NCBI GenBank assembly: GCA_008933995.1
Contig: WARS01000013.1
Location: 13,150,808 to 13,214,807 of the forward strand
DNA: 64,000 nt
Direction of reading: 5' to 3'
From: Datnioides undecimradiatus
Taxonomy: Eukaryota > Chordata > Actinopteri > Lobotiformes > Datnioididae
The notes beneath the pieces are model-generated. The model was not told the origin of the DNA and ran no database searches. It saw only the letters and a list, made by a program, of their open reading frames with translations. Positions 12,380 through 24,257 of this stretch are shown piece after piece. A program made the translations under genes and the position numbers. Numbering within the stretch: position 1 is the first letter of the stretch; every line of letters starts with the position of its first letter.

Positions 12380-15300
12380 ACTTCTCCCTCAATCACAGCT
12401 GGCCTCTCAGACCCTGCCCACTTTAGTATCGCCCCAGTCCCCCCCCCTTCCCTTTTTTCAACTGAAGGTGGATTTTGTCTCCATGGAAATGCATGAGGCA
12501 CTTCTTTGTTGTGACAAAGCACTAGGATTTGATCAACCACAGCCAATTTGCTTATTTATCTCAACTTCAGAGATCACATAAACCACAGTTCACAACAAAG
12601 GGATAAAGCAGTAATAGACATGTTTTCCAGATTAAAGTGCAAAAAGCTGGAGTAATAACTAAAAGTTATTACTTCTTAAAATCAGGTTTCTGGTGCAAGC
12701 ACACAACCAAGCTTCTTTGGTTTGCCCATAAAAGGCATACTGTCTAACCTTTGCTGCATAGTTTCTGAGTTTGTGGTCAGCCATGCCCCAAAATAAACAG
12801 AAAATGCCAACCAACATTAAACAGAAAAATATAGCAGCACTGATTTCTTTAGGTAAAGTGAAAATAGAGGTGTGTGTGTTTGTGTGTGTGTCTGCGTGTG
12901 TGGGGGGCATTGGGGTGGGGGGTGGGGGGGTTGTTATGCGATTAGAGTGAGCAAAATTAATTAGGGGGAAATAACTTCAGCATGACGTTCAACTGTTCAA
13001 CTGCTGCAGTGAGAAAGCTTTCAGTAGTGAAAACAGATTTAGTATTAGTAGTATTAGTATTCACAATGAGAAAAACTGCCACACTGTAAAATAAAACCTA
13101 AGGACATCCAAGCTTCAAATATACTCCTGGGGACCTAAGAAAGGATGGGAAGCATAAAGAAGGAGCGTAAGTTAATAGCACATTGTTCAGAATACAATCA
13201 AAAGGAAAGAAAAGCTGCCCTCTCTCACCAATCAGACTACAGGCGATTATCTGCACCAATCAGTTATACTGAGGTTTTTGAACAACAATCTTTGAAGCTT
13301 TATCAGGTGTGGTACCTGTCATGAGAACAAGCTTTGATTGCAGTGATTCTTTGTCAACCACGGGGGGAAAAAAAAGCAAAAAATCACAAAAAGTGATCAA
13401 CATGTGATCAGGATAAAAGTTATTTTCACTCATCTAAAATTACATGTTTGTCCTCTGCATCAGTATGACTAAATGACGTAAAGCGTCTGCTGGTCTCATA
13501 GGAACTAAGATACAACAGACTGTCAACACAATCAAAATACAGGAAAAGAAGGGAAGGGAAGTATATATCTGTATAGAAACCATTGTGCAATGTAGCAGTG
13601 GCACAACAATCTGGCATGACTTTGGAAAGGTTCATATGGGTTTAAGTAAGGCTAAAGTTGTGGTCAAAGAGGATTTTCGGTCTGCGCTCCAAAGAACTGG
13701 ATAACAAAACTAAATGAACCACCCTCAGGGTAAACTGGCAAAGGCTCAAACACCCTCCTGAGCTTCATACGACCTCGTTCTTTTCTTTCTCGATGTTACC
13801 TCACCTTTACGGTTGATCGAGTTTCAGTGTTTCTCACACTTCACAATTGCTGCTCACTGTGCAGTTATACTTTTTTAAAACTCATTTCTAGTAAAGCTCA
13901 ATCATAAGAAAAAATAGACAGCTGATAATTGACTAAAAGCAAGAAAAAGGAAAGGAAATGCTAATGTGCCTGATCTGTGACAAGGACAGGCACATATAAA
14001 GAGGAATGGTGAATTTAATCAGCATGACTCATATCTCATGACTGTCTTGTTTGTATGAATGTGAGTTGGCAACATTTTGCTTTGCCTGCCAAGACCTACA
14101 AACTTAGAAAGCGAAAAGAACTTTGATCAATATGCCACTTAACATATCATATTTAGTATATTACATGTTTAGGAGATATGGAGAGATCTTTTATTCCTCT
14201 TTACACCATGTGTCCTTATGAAGATTATTTGTGAATGATAATTCCCCCAGATTTGGTGTGTGTTGCAAACCTCTTCCACAGATAAGACAGGAAAATAAAG
14301 AGGGCGAGAGGAGAAGCTGGATTCTGTGAGTCACAGTAAAACGCAATCTGGAAACTACTACACGAGTTTATGGTCTTCACAAATCTTGGACAACTGTCAG
14401 ATTATTTTCGCTGTCAGCCTAGCGTGGCCTTGAATGAACTTCATTTCCCTCCCTCTGTTACTTTGCTTTCCCTTCGCGTAGCTCCAGTGCAGAATGAGCG
14501 CTCTCACATGCTTATATACACCATCCAAAACTCTGTATTTGGATAGATGCATATGCATATGTTTGTGCACACCCTGTCAGATGCATGTGAGGGTTCAACT
14601 CTTACTTCCTCACTGCCTTGCCTTCCTCTTTTGATCACGCTCTGTTGACTCCTGTAAGGTACACTAAAAGAGACAATTTGTTTACTTTTGTAATGTATAT
14701 CTACAGTATTTCCAATTTTAATGCCAGAGCCATCACCAATGTGTAGGCGTCACACTTCAGAGGTTAGTGAAATGTGTCAACTGAGAGACATTTTCTCCAT
14801 GGGATGTCATGTCCAATTCTAGCTCAAAGACATTTCACAGGAAGACATAAAAGGAGCACTGAGCTTGAACTGTTGGCAGAGAGTCACCTATACTCCAATT
14901 TCCCATGAATTAATTTCATTTGAGGAAGTTCTATATGTTGTACAACAAATTCACATGAGAATATGTCAGATGTGTGAGGAAGAGCCAGACAGCTCATAGG
15001 GTATCTTTGGACATTATTGTTATATTAAAACATTAAAAATATTTACAATAATGTAACAAGCAAAACAAAATTAGAATGCAATAATATAAGACTTAGTCAC
15101 ATCAGAGCTTTAAGGTTGCAGGTTGCTGAGGTTAATGCATAAATCAGCATGCAAACAGAGTCACAGTGACAAAGCTGACGTGTTGATGTTTACCACATAT
15201 GTTTGCCATGGTAACAATATTACATAGTTTAGCCTGTTAGCATGCTACCATCTGCCAAGTAGCACTGAGCATAAAGTAAGCTGAACCTGATGAGAGGTTG

Positions 15301-17152
15301 CTTTGCATGTATGTGGTTATAATGCAAAGTTTTGGGAAAATGTTCGGATTAAGAAAGTAAAGGGATCATCAAATTCACTTGAATTTATTCTTGTGACAGA
15401 AAAGACCACACACAGGAATTTATTCTCTGAAGCAAATTTCACAGAAATCCTTTGAATTGTTGTCCAAATATTTTTCACTGAATCACAATTGTCAACAGCA
15501 TAGTGAGAGAGAAAACATCAGGGTATCAACACAGCCTGCAAGTTTCATTCATTGATACTGTGAACATACAGAAGACATTTCCATCTGATCCAGTTCAGGA
15601 CATACAGTCTACTCTAGCATTACTCTCCATGTTGCTAGTCTGGCCAACACATCAGCCACACACTCTGCTATGGATCAGGTTTCATGGATTACATCAATGA
15701 GGAGGAACAGTGACGATAACCACATGACTACAGCATGCCACTCCTCCTGTGTTAAAAACATACACTTCCATCCTTCAGTCTGCAGGGGGCATGAGGGTCA
15801 AAGCATACAAACCTACTGCAGCTGGAGAGGCCTGAGGAAGTCTTAACTGCATGCTTTGTACTTTCCTCCTTAACTTTTAACAATTGAGTCCATGTGTGCT
15901 GCCATTGTTTAACACTACATGCCGCAGTGTTACTCTCATGTCTGTGTTGGACGCTGTTTGCACAGCCATCACAGGATGAAGCAGGGAGTGAGTTTTATAA
16001 CTGATTTTACTGATAGTTTTGAAGCCTTGACTGTGTCCTCCTGATGTTCACAAAGTCCAACTTTAAGACCACAGCTGAAAATAAACAGTGTTGATCATAA
16101 AACACTGCATGCACAAAGATTATAATATAAGTCTAATAATGTAGAAACATATGCAGGAGTGATTATCACCTTTGCTTTAGGCTTGTTTATGATGACTGCA
16201 CAACGTCATGAATCTCATCCCATTCTCACTTAGCACCTCAGTCAATCTGTCAGTTGTTGTGACGTAGGTTTATTTCTTATCTTTGCTAATTGTCTTCTCA
16301 TAGTCCCCACTTGCTCATCCTCTCTCGACCCCTCCTCTGTCTTATAGCATGTACGTGTCTCTCTCAGCACATTCCTGACTTGATGAGTCATTTTGCAGCT
16401 TCATACAAACCAAAACATCACTGGCCTCTTAAGAGACTTAAGGTCAGAGGGTTAGCTTCTTTAATTACCATCTTTCTTTTCTCATGCTGAAAGAATGGGG
16501 AATTATGTTATCTGGAGAAAGAAGGGATAAAAGCAGGTCATTGTGAGATAAATGCAGCTCTGTTCTACAGTATTTGTCAGAGAGGCTGAGTAAATGAAAC
16601 AACAAAAACTGGTTGACTTGTACATATATGGCTGCTTCCAAGTTTAGCACAGCAGCTCCATTGTGAAGAGTCACGTCACTGTTAAAGACAAGCCAAGCAA
16701 AACATGCATTTTTTTGATTGGTCAAAAGCCCAAAAGTCCCTTTCAGGTTGTTAACATGTTCTTTCCACAACATGTGCCCTCACTGCCTCTTCACATTTCG
16801 TTTCCACACAGCACAGCACCTTGGGATTTGGCTCTTTTCATTAGCTGGTAAATAGGTGAAGTTTTTTTTCACAGCCATATAAAACCTTGAAAACAAAAGA
16901 GAATGGGGTGTGGTGAATTCACTGGTTGAAGGAGTAGGGGGTTTGTTCTGGTACAAATTAGGCAACGGTTATCGGGTTGCTCAGAAAAGATTATGAGTCA
17001 TAAATCTGCAGTGACAAATGAATCATGATTTCCACAGTTTGAGACGATAGCAGAGGTTCATGTTCTAAATAAAACTGTCATAAATGTTAAGGCCTTACCA
17101 AAAATGTCTTTAATATGTGCTACCGTGGAAACAGTGGTAAACATATCTCTCT

Positions 17153-17202
<50 letters not shown>

Positions 17203-18250
17203 AGTCTGTCTGTCTGTCTGTCTGTTCAGTGTTTTTATGTTGTATGTTTATGGGCATTTATCAGTATTTCTGTGGGTGGGGAAAGGCTAAGGTGGGGTTC
17301 AGAGTAAAAGAAAAAGACAAACCCAAGCTGATATGGAAGGAATGTTCATCAGTAGTTCTTGTGTGCGTGTGTGTGTGTGTACATACTGCCCGGTTTGGTT
17401 CATTGATCATAGCTGACAATGGACACATCCAGAGTGCTGCACTTTATAATTGTGCAACGTGCAGACTTTAAACACAGACCTTTACTTTGAAGTTTTAGAT
17501 CACACTTATTTAAAAAATCTACTTTTAATTTTTTTTTTTTTTTATCAAGGTTAAGTGTTTAATGCGAGGTATCAACTCAAAGACATGTCCACTATCAATA
17601 AACACTGATGTAGATAGTGGAGAACATTCAGTGGGTAAATCTGGTTCTCCCACAATTATGAGACATACAGTCACTGCCCATAAACACATAAAGCACATCA
17701 CACTGGACAACCACAATTTACGTCGCAATATGTCACGTCCATGAGAGGTGTTGTAAAGCAGAAAAGGGGGTCATAAAATTGTGTGCCTGTTCATTATACC
17801 CAAGGTTTGACTTCATATTGTGGTGTTGCATGAGTGTGTGTGTCTGTGTGTGTTTGCACACAGAGGATACAATAAAGATGTGGACACTATTTGAGGTGCA
17901 CAGAATAATTTTATGGATGCAACATTGACTGGAAGTGTTTGTCACTATGATGTAAACCAATGTAATATTTTGAGGATGGAAAATGACATTTCATTAATGT
18001 CTAAAAGGTGGACAAGATGCAAAGAGTCTTCCAGTGTTTCTGCAGTAGTTTTATAGAAATTGGCACACTGACTATTATGTAATTCTTGCACACTATCCAA
18101 CAAACTGTGTGTGCTGTAAATGTGTAACACGATGCGATTTTCTTCCCTGACATTCCCTCATCTCTCCCCCTCTCCCTCACCCCCTTCATCTTTCACTTCC
18201 CTGCTGCGAACCACAGCCAATCGCACCTCAGTAGGGTCCCTCCCATGCTC
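12380..18250. other. Divergent intergenic region between krt18 and the first type II keratin
   Basis: About 5.9 kb separates two head-to-head genes whose products would be filament partners. Only short random reading frames occur and no exon with plausible splice sites was found. It contains GT-rich runs near 12870-12900 and 17360-17380, a G-rich stretch at 12901-12931, and a composite microsatellite at 17155-17224. Any shared epithelial enhancers would lie here, but I cannot point to one from sequence alone. Confidence 0.6.
17155..17224. repeat. Composite microsatellite (CT)n-(ATCT)n-(TGTC)n
   Basis: A run of about 18 CT units is followed directly by three ATCT units and then about five TGTC units. 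The stepwise change of unit suggests successive slippage and point mutation in one expanding tract. Confidence 0.95.
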
Positions 18251-18252
18251 TG

Positions 18253-18259
18253 ATAAATA
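18253..18259 (+). promoter_or_regulatory. TATA-like box of the first type II keratin
   Basis: ATAAATA within TGATAAATAG lies about 88 bases upstream of the ATG. A start near 18283 would give a short 5' UTR, in keeping with keratin promoters. Confidence 0.5.
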
Positions 18260-18340
18260 GCGCCAAGGAGCAGGGAGGGTCTATCTGCCTGACTCTCCTT
18301 CCCCCTGCAGAGTCTCTCCTCTCACACCACCTCTGTGACC

Positions 18341-21300
18341 ATGTCTGTCAGAGCCGTGAAGACCACCACCTACTCAACTGTGTCCTCATCCAGGGGCCCG
18401 ACGCAGGGCTTCAGCAGCCGCTCCTTCTCAGGCTACGGTGGCCGTGGTCTGGGAAGTGGCAGGCAGAGCTATGCTGTCCGCAGCTCCTATGGGGGAGTTG
18501 GCAGCAGTGGTGCTGCTGTGGGTGCTGGGGGATTTAAGGTGGTTGGTGGGTATGTTGCTGGTGGGTCTGGACAGAGAGGAGGTGGAGTAGAGTTTGGCTA
18601 TGTGGGCTTCGGTGGAGGTGTGGGTGGTGGCATGGCCAATGAAGTGGTGGCTCCTATCACTGCGGTGACTGTGAACAAGAGCCTGCTGGCCCCCTTGAAC
18701 CTGGAGATCGACCCCACCATCCAGACAATCCGCACCCAGGAGAAGGAGCAGATCAAGACCCTGAACAACCGCTTCGCTTCTTTCATTGACAAGGTCAGTA
18801 AACTTGACATGGAAATATAAGCAGTACATTCTGTCATTTATTACATAAAGGCTACATTTGGAGGATTGTAGTGATGAAAAATCCATACAGTGTTATTTGC
18901 TGCGTAGGTTTTAGTTTAGCTGTTCTGTTGGTTCTTAGGACTGTTGGGATAAATCTATTAGATTCCACACAGAGCAGCAAAGTAACTCAGAAAACTCAGA
19001 GGAAATTAATATAGAGCAAGCCAAAATAGCTCAAGGTTAAACAGGTTTCATCTCACAAAGGGGGGTATCCTTGAGACAATCCTTGTGAAAACCAACTAAA
19101 TGCAGTATGCTTAAAGCTGTGGACCACGATTCTGTGGAGGTCAGAGACTGTACTGAGTGATAGTGTAGCATCCTCGCATGTTTTCACTCTCTGGTGAGAT
19201 CACAGAGCTCAGATAAGAGCATCAACCTGGATACAGACTACAGAACAATTTTGCCCCGAGGGGTGCACCCCAATCTGAGCAATATCCTGCAAGAGGAGAT
19301 TTTGTGGTTATGAAAGCAGACATTGCCAGGTGTCTTTTTACATTCCTTTGCACTTGTTTTGCAGAATATTTTCTGTTGTCCTATTTTCAAATTTAATTGC
19401 CAGAATATTCACAGCCTGTGCAAACGGTTTCAGGGGAAAACCAGTGGGAGTGGCAGGGACAGGGTTTGCATAAGACAAGCTTGTTAAATACTGAGTGGGG
19501 TAGATCACTTTAGTAAAAAAAAAAAAAAAATCTACCTACTAAAATATCTACTCTAATCAGAGTCTGCACATTACCCAGTTTATGAGGCTGTATATTAACT
19601 AACAGAGGCATTTTGTTGATAGTAGTATAAATCATCGTTATGCACCCACTATCAGAGTATACTGAAACGTCTGTCACCTGTCTTATCAGACAAAAACTTG
19701 CACCGTTCTCCACCTGAAATTGATCAGATTCTTTAGCTGTTGCTCATTGTAACTGTTTAAGGAGACAGTCTGCAGTAGATAGAAGTTAAACTTGTAAATC
19801 AATCACACTGCTGAGACTGCTTCACATCGTAAAACAAAGCCCTCTCCCACTCCTCTACATACCAATGTGATATGGCACACGCATGCAGAGCCATGTGTCT
19901 CTCATAGTGTTTGCAGAGTGGTAGTGGGACCCCACCCGGGGTCAGGGTGCTGAATAGAAAAGTTGTAAAGGGGCGAGCTGTGTCACAATTGGGAAACAGA
20001 GCCTCTCTGTGTGGAAATGCAACATTATGGGTTAGTAAGAAGTAATTGATGTGACATTTAGAGTGAGCTGGAGGTGGGAGAAGTTCAATTAGTCATCTAT
20101 CTTCCAGTCAATTTTCAAGCGTTTCTTTGTCCATCAGCAAACCAAGTGATCCATTCATGTTTTTCTTTTGAGCCACTCCCACCTTTACATTACCTCTTTA
20201 CACGCATCTATACATGCATCTATTACACAGTAATTTATCTATGTACTCATACATCACGACTCAAACTCAGAACTCACTCTGTGCTTGAGCCACAGGTAGA
20301 GAAACTGTTTTATAATAAATAATAATAAACAGTAATAATAAATAAATAATTAATTTCTTTTTCTATCTGCAGGTACGTTTCCTTGAACAGCAGAACAAAA
20401 TGCTGGAGACCAAGTGGAAACTTCTGCAGGAACAGACCACATCTCGCTCCAACATTGATGTCATGTTCGAAGCCTACATTGCTAACCTGCGCAAGCAGCT
20501 AGACAACCTGGGTCATGAAAAAGTTAAACTAGAGTCTGACCTGCATCACATGACAGGCCTGGTTGAGGACTTCAAGAACAAGTGAGTGAAGTAGCAAAAG
20601 TTTTGGTCCCACTAATTGAAGCAGTCATAATCTGTATTTTTTATAAGGTTTGGGAACCACTTGGTCATTCATTCAAATCAAGTTTTCTTTCCACTGACAG
20701 AGATATGTTCCTTTTATATTCTATCTACGATGATGTATGTATAGCAAACAGCTAAAGAGCCAGATATTTTCATCTATTTTGGGATGAAAAATAGGGATGA
20801 ATGGAGAATGAATGTTGCCAGAAACACGTCTGTGCAAATAGCTAGTAAAAATGCTTCCCATATCAAGTAAAAATATCAATGTTCATTTTACAGCTTGTCT
20901 CTGCTGCCCTCAAGCGACAAGAAATGCTACTGTTATTCACTGTGTGAATATATATCTCCTCTGTAGACAAAATTGGAAAATCTAACTTTAAATTTTAAAA
21001 ATTGTTTCTATCTCTGATTTCAAGGGCATTTATGCATATAAAATTTTCTCTTTTTTCCAGGTATGAGGAAGAGATCAACAAGCGCAATGAGTGTGAGAAC
21101 AACTTTGTCCTCACAAAGAAGGTCTGTCTAGGTTTTTGTGATATATTCTTGATCTTGAAACTATAATTAGCCTTCGAGCAGAATGAGCGCACACAAAAGG
21201 TGTTTGTACCTCAGGGTCTGGGCTGCATCCAACAAAGACTATTCTCAGTGTTGTCTTTTCTGTGCAGGACACTGATGCAGCCTACATGATCAAAGTGGAT

Positions 21301-23664
21301 TTGGAAGCCAAACTTGACGGGCTCACAGATGAAATTGAGTTCCTCAGGCAGATCTATGACGCAGTAAATAACTTTATTTTACTTGATCAGTGGCACAAAA
21401 ATGAATTAAGCTGACTGTCAACTTAAAACAAAGGGCAATTTGATGATGATGGTTTTCCATTTTGTCCCTGCCAATGTTCTTTATAGGAAATCCAAGAGCT
21501 GCAGGGCCAGATCAAGGACACATCTGTTGTGGTGGAGATGGACAACAGCCGTAACCTTGACATGGACGCCATTGTTGCTGAAGTGCGTGCTCAATATGAG
21601 GACATTGCCAACCGTAGCAGAGCAGAGGCTGAGGCATGGTACCAGACAAAGGTGAGCACACCATCTCTCCATCAGCCATGGTGACAGTCAACTTCACGTT
21701 TAAAAGTTGGAAATATAGGAGTCTTGTCCTCATTCTTTACTTGACTGTACATGGTTTTGATGAGGTGAATGTAGCACAAGGTATAAGATATATTCTCCTA
21801 ATCTGTTTTATCTTGCCCTCTTGTCACAACTTTTCTTACCTCAGTTGTACCCTAAATATGGTTTTCTGAAAAGCTTAATGAGCACAGATGTTTCCACAGA
21901 CATTAAAAACAGTGCCTTTGGTGAATACTTCTTTTTCTTCTATTCATGTCAAACAGAAAATAAGCCTCCCCCTACCCCCCAAAAAAACACTTGACTTAAA
22001 AGACACATAAAACCTGGATTATTACAATGCATTTTGATGTGTCAGTGTGACTTGTCCCTGTCTGTGACAGTATGCAGAGATGCAACAGTCAGCAGGCAGA
22101 TATGGTGATGACTTGAAGTCAACCAAGGCTGAGATCGCTGACATGAACCGCAGGATAATGAGACTCCAGTCTGAAATTGACATGGTTAAATCACAGGTGA
22201 GACTAACAGATTTCATTTTTGTACATTTATAGACAGTCTTTTTCTGAGACACTCTATTACTGTTAGATGGCCTTAATGCTTTTCTTCCTCCACTCTTAGC
22301 GAAACAGTTTGGAAGCTCAAATCGCAGAGGCAGAGGAGCGTGGTGAGCTGGCAGTGAAAGACGCTAAACTTCGCATCAGAGACCTGGAGGATGCTCTTCA
22401 GAGAGCCAAGCAGGATATGGCCCTGCAAGTCCGCCAATATCAGGAACTGATGAATGTGAAGCTGGCTCTCGACATTGAGATCGCCACCTACAGAAAACTG
22501 CTGGAAGGAGAGGAGGACAGGTAAGATGTTACAGTGAGGGTACTTGTGCACCAGCCAGTGTGATAAGAGATGCCTACTTTGCACATGTAGAATTCTGTGT
22601 TTCTCATGATATTCAGCTTTCTTTTGTTGTTTTTACTATTTTTCTTCACAGGTTAGCAACTGGAATCAAGACAACTGTATCCAAGCAGACATGTAAGTAT
22701 ATAAAATATACCTAACAGGATATGTCCTGGTCGGAGTGTTACAGCCTGGCTCAACAACTGTAACAAAATGTGGAGGAAGTCATCACAGGAGAAAGAGGGC
22801 AACAGAATAATAAATGTCATAATATATCATAATAGTACACTGTCAGCTCTAACAACCTGTTGAGAAAGACGCACTACAATTCAGGGACATTGTTCTCCAT
22901 TTTGAGAATAGATGACTTAAAAATGCATTGAATGCATGATCCAAAAGATGTTGTGTCGCAAAACTCTTCAATAAAATCTTCAAAACTACACACTGGTATC
23001 TAAAAGAGAAATCTGACATCATCCACATCACGCCTACTGTAATATTCTCTCTGGTCAAACATATTTAATTAACATATTTATGTGACTAGCCTAACCTCTG
23101 CATCACAGTGATGTCATCACAGTGAAACTAAACTTTCCATTGTCCATTGCAGAAAGTGAGCACTGCAACAGATCATCGAATGAGTAGGATTAAAACACAT
23201 ATTGTATTAACTCTGACATCAGCTGCTGTGTCCAACATGACCTGGGAGCCAGACAAAACTCCCCTGCAGCCTCTGCAAATAAAAGATAATTTCTGATCAT
23301 TTTACACCCAAATGTCCAAATAGAACTCTTTTAATATGATTTCCACATTGTATGTCTATGTTAATGAGCACCTTTTACTTCTGTATGTGCAGCTGTGAAC
23401 TACAATGCCTATGGCCTGGAGAGCTCCCGCACCCCATCCTATGTCAGCTGCTCATTTGGTGGTGTTAAGGCCAGCAGCGTTGAAGGAGCAGCAGTGAAGA
23501 GCACCACAGTCACCAAGACGGAAACTGTGACAATCAAGACCGAGGAGAAGAAGGAGGAAAAGGAAGAGAAGGAGGAGAAGGAGGAGCACACAGCAACTGA
23601 GGAGCCAGCTGCTGTGGAGAAGGAGCAGGAGAAGGTGGAGGCTGAAGCTGTGGCTGAGGAATGA
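18341..23664 (+). CDS. Type II keratin (krt8/krt5-like) with Glu/Lys-rich tail
   Basis: This is a basic-type intermediate-filament protein expected to pair with type I keratins. Exons are 18341-18793, 20373-20581, 21061-21121, 21268-21363, 21487-21651, 22071-22196, 22300-22520, 22652-22692 and 23393-23664. The sizes 209, 61, 96, 165, 126 and 221 for exons 2-7 are the diagnostic type II set. The product is 547 residues. A Gly/Ser-rich head is followed by [22 protein letters not shown] at the start of the rod and [13 protein letters not shown] at its end (about 430-442). The ATG at 18341 (GTGACCATGT) is preferred; an upstream in-frame GTG was ignored. The tail is odd: after a short Ser/Tyr segment it becomes a [16 protein letters not shown]-type Glu/Lys-rich run to the stop, instead of the Gly/Ser tail of krt8. 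The exact orthologue is not certain. Confidence 0.95.
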
Positions 23665-24251
23665 GATTTTAATTACAGTTTGGTCAGATTTATGGTTTTG
23701 GTTTTGGAGGTTAAGAGAAAGAATGCCTACTCTGCTTGTATTGTTCTTTAATGATTCACTCACCAAAGTGCCTTTACCTAACAATGGCTGTGGTTCTACT
23801 GTCAGAGGTATGAACATATTTTACATCAGACATCTTTATGAAGAGGTGTGAACAGATGTGTCGTTGTTCACGTTTCTGAAACTCTTGTAGGTTAGCAAGT
23901 TCTTTACTGTCAAGTCTGAGTCACTGCATGTGGTTTACTGACTCGTCGCCACTAGTCACTGCACCACATGCCTATAACCAGCAGGTGGCATTATTTTATC
24001 TGTTTTCCTCTGCTGCTCCCTCTTGTAGTTTGACCAGCTTGCACTGCATATTGAGCTGTAATTGACAGTGTAGCAGCATATTGCTCATAGGAGCAATTAA
24101 ATGAAAATGAGCCATCGACATACAGAATTTCTTAAACTGAACCTGCGGTACCTGAGCAGTTAGTCAGAAGAAAACCAAGTCACAAAAGTCTTCCTGACTT
24201 CTACTTAGATTAACACCATGCTGCTGTAGGCAACAGTCCTGTTTGCTCAAT

Positions 24252-24257
24252 AATAAA
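24252..24257 (+). terminator. Candidate poly(A) signal of the first type II keratin
   Basis: AATAAA lies 588 bases after the stop codon and is followed by a T/GT-rich stretch (GTGTTGATTG...TTGTGTTTG). It is a good candidate for the end of the transcript. Confidence 0.5.

Noticed and set aside
18428-18886. Long minus-strand frames opposite keratin exon 1 (also 11952-12176 opposite krt18 and 23452-23817 opposite the Glu-rich tail)
   Set aside because: These are antisense shadows of compositionally biased keratin head and tail exons.
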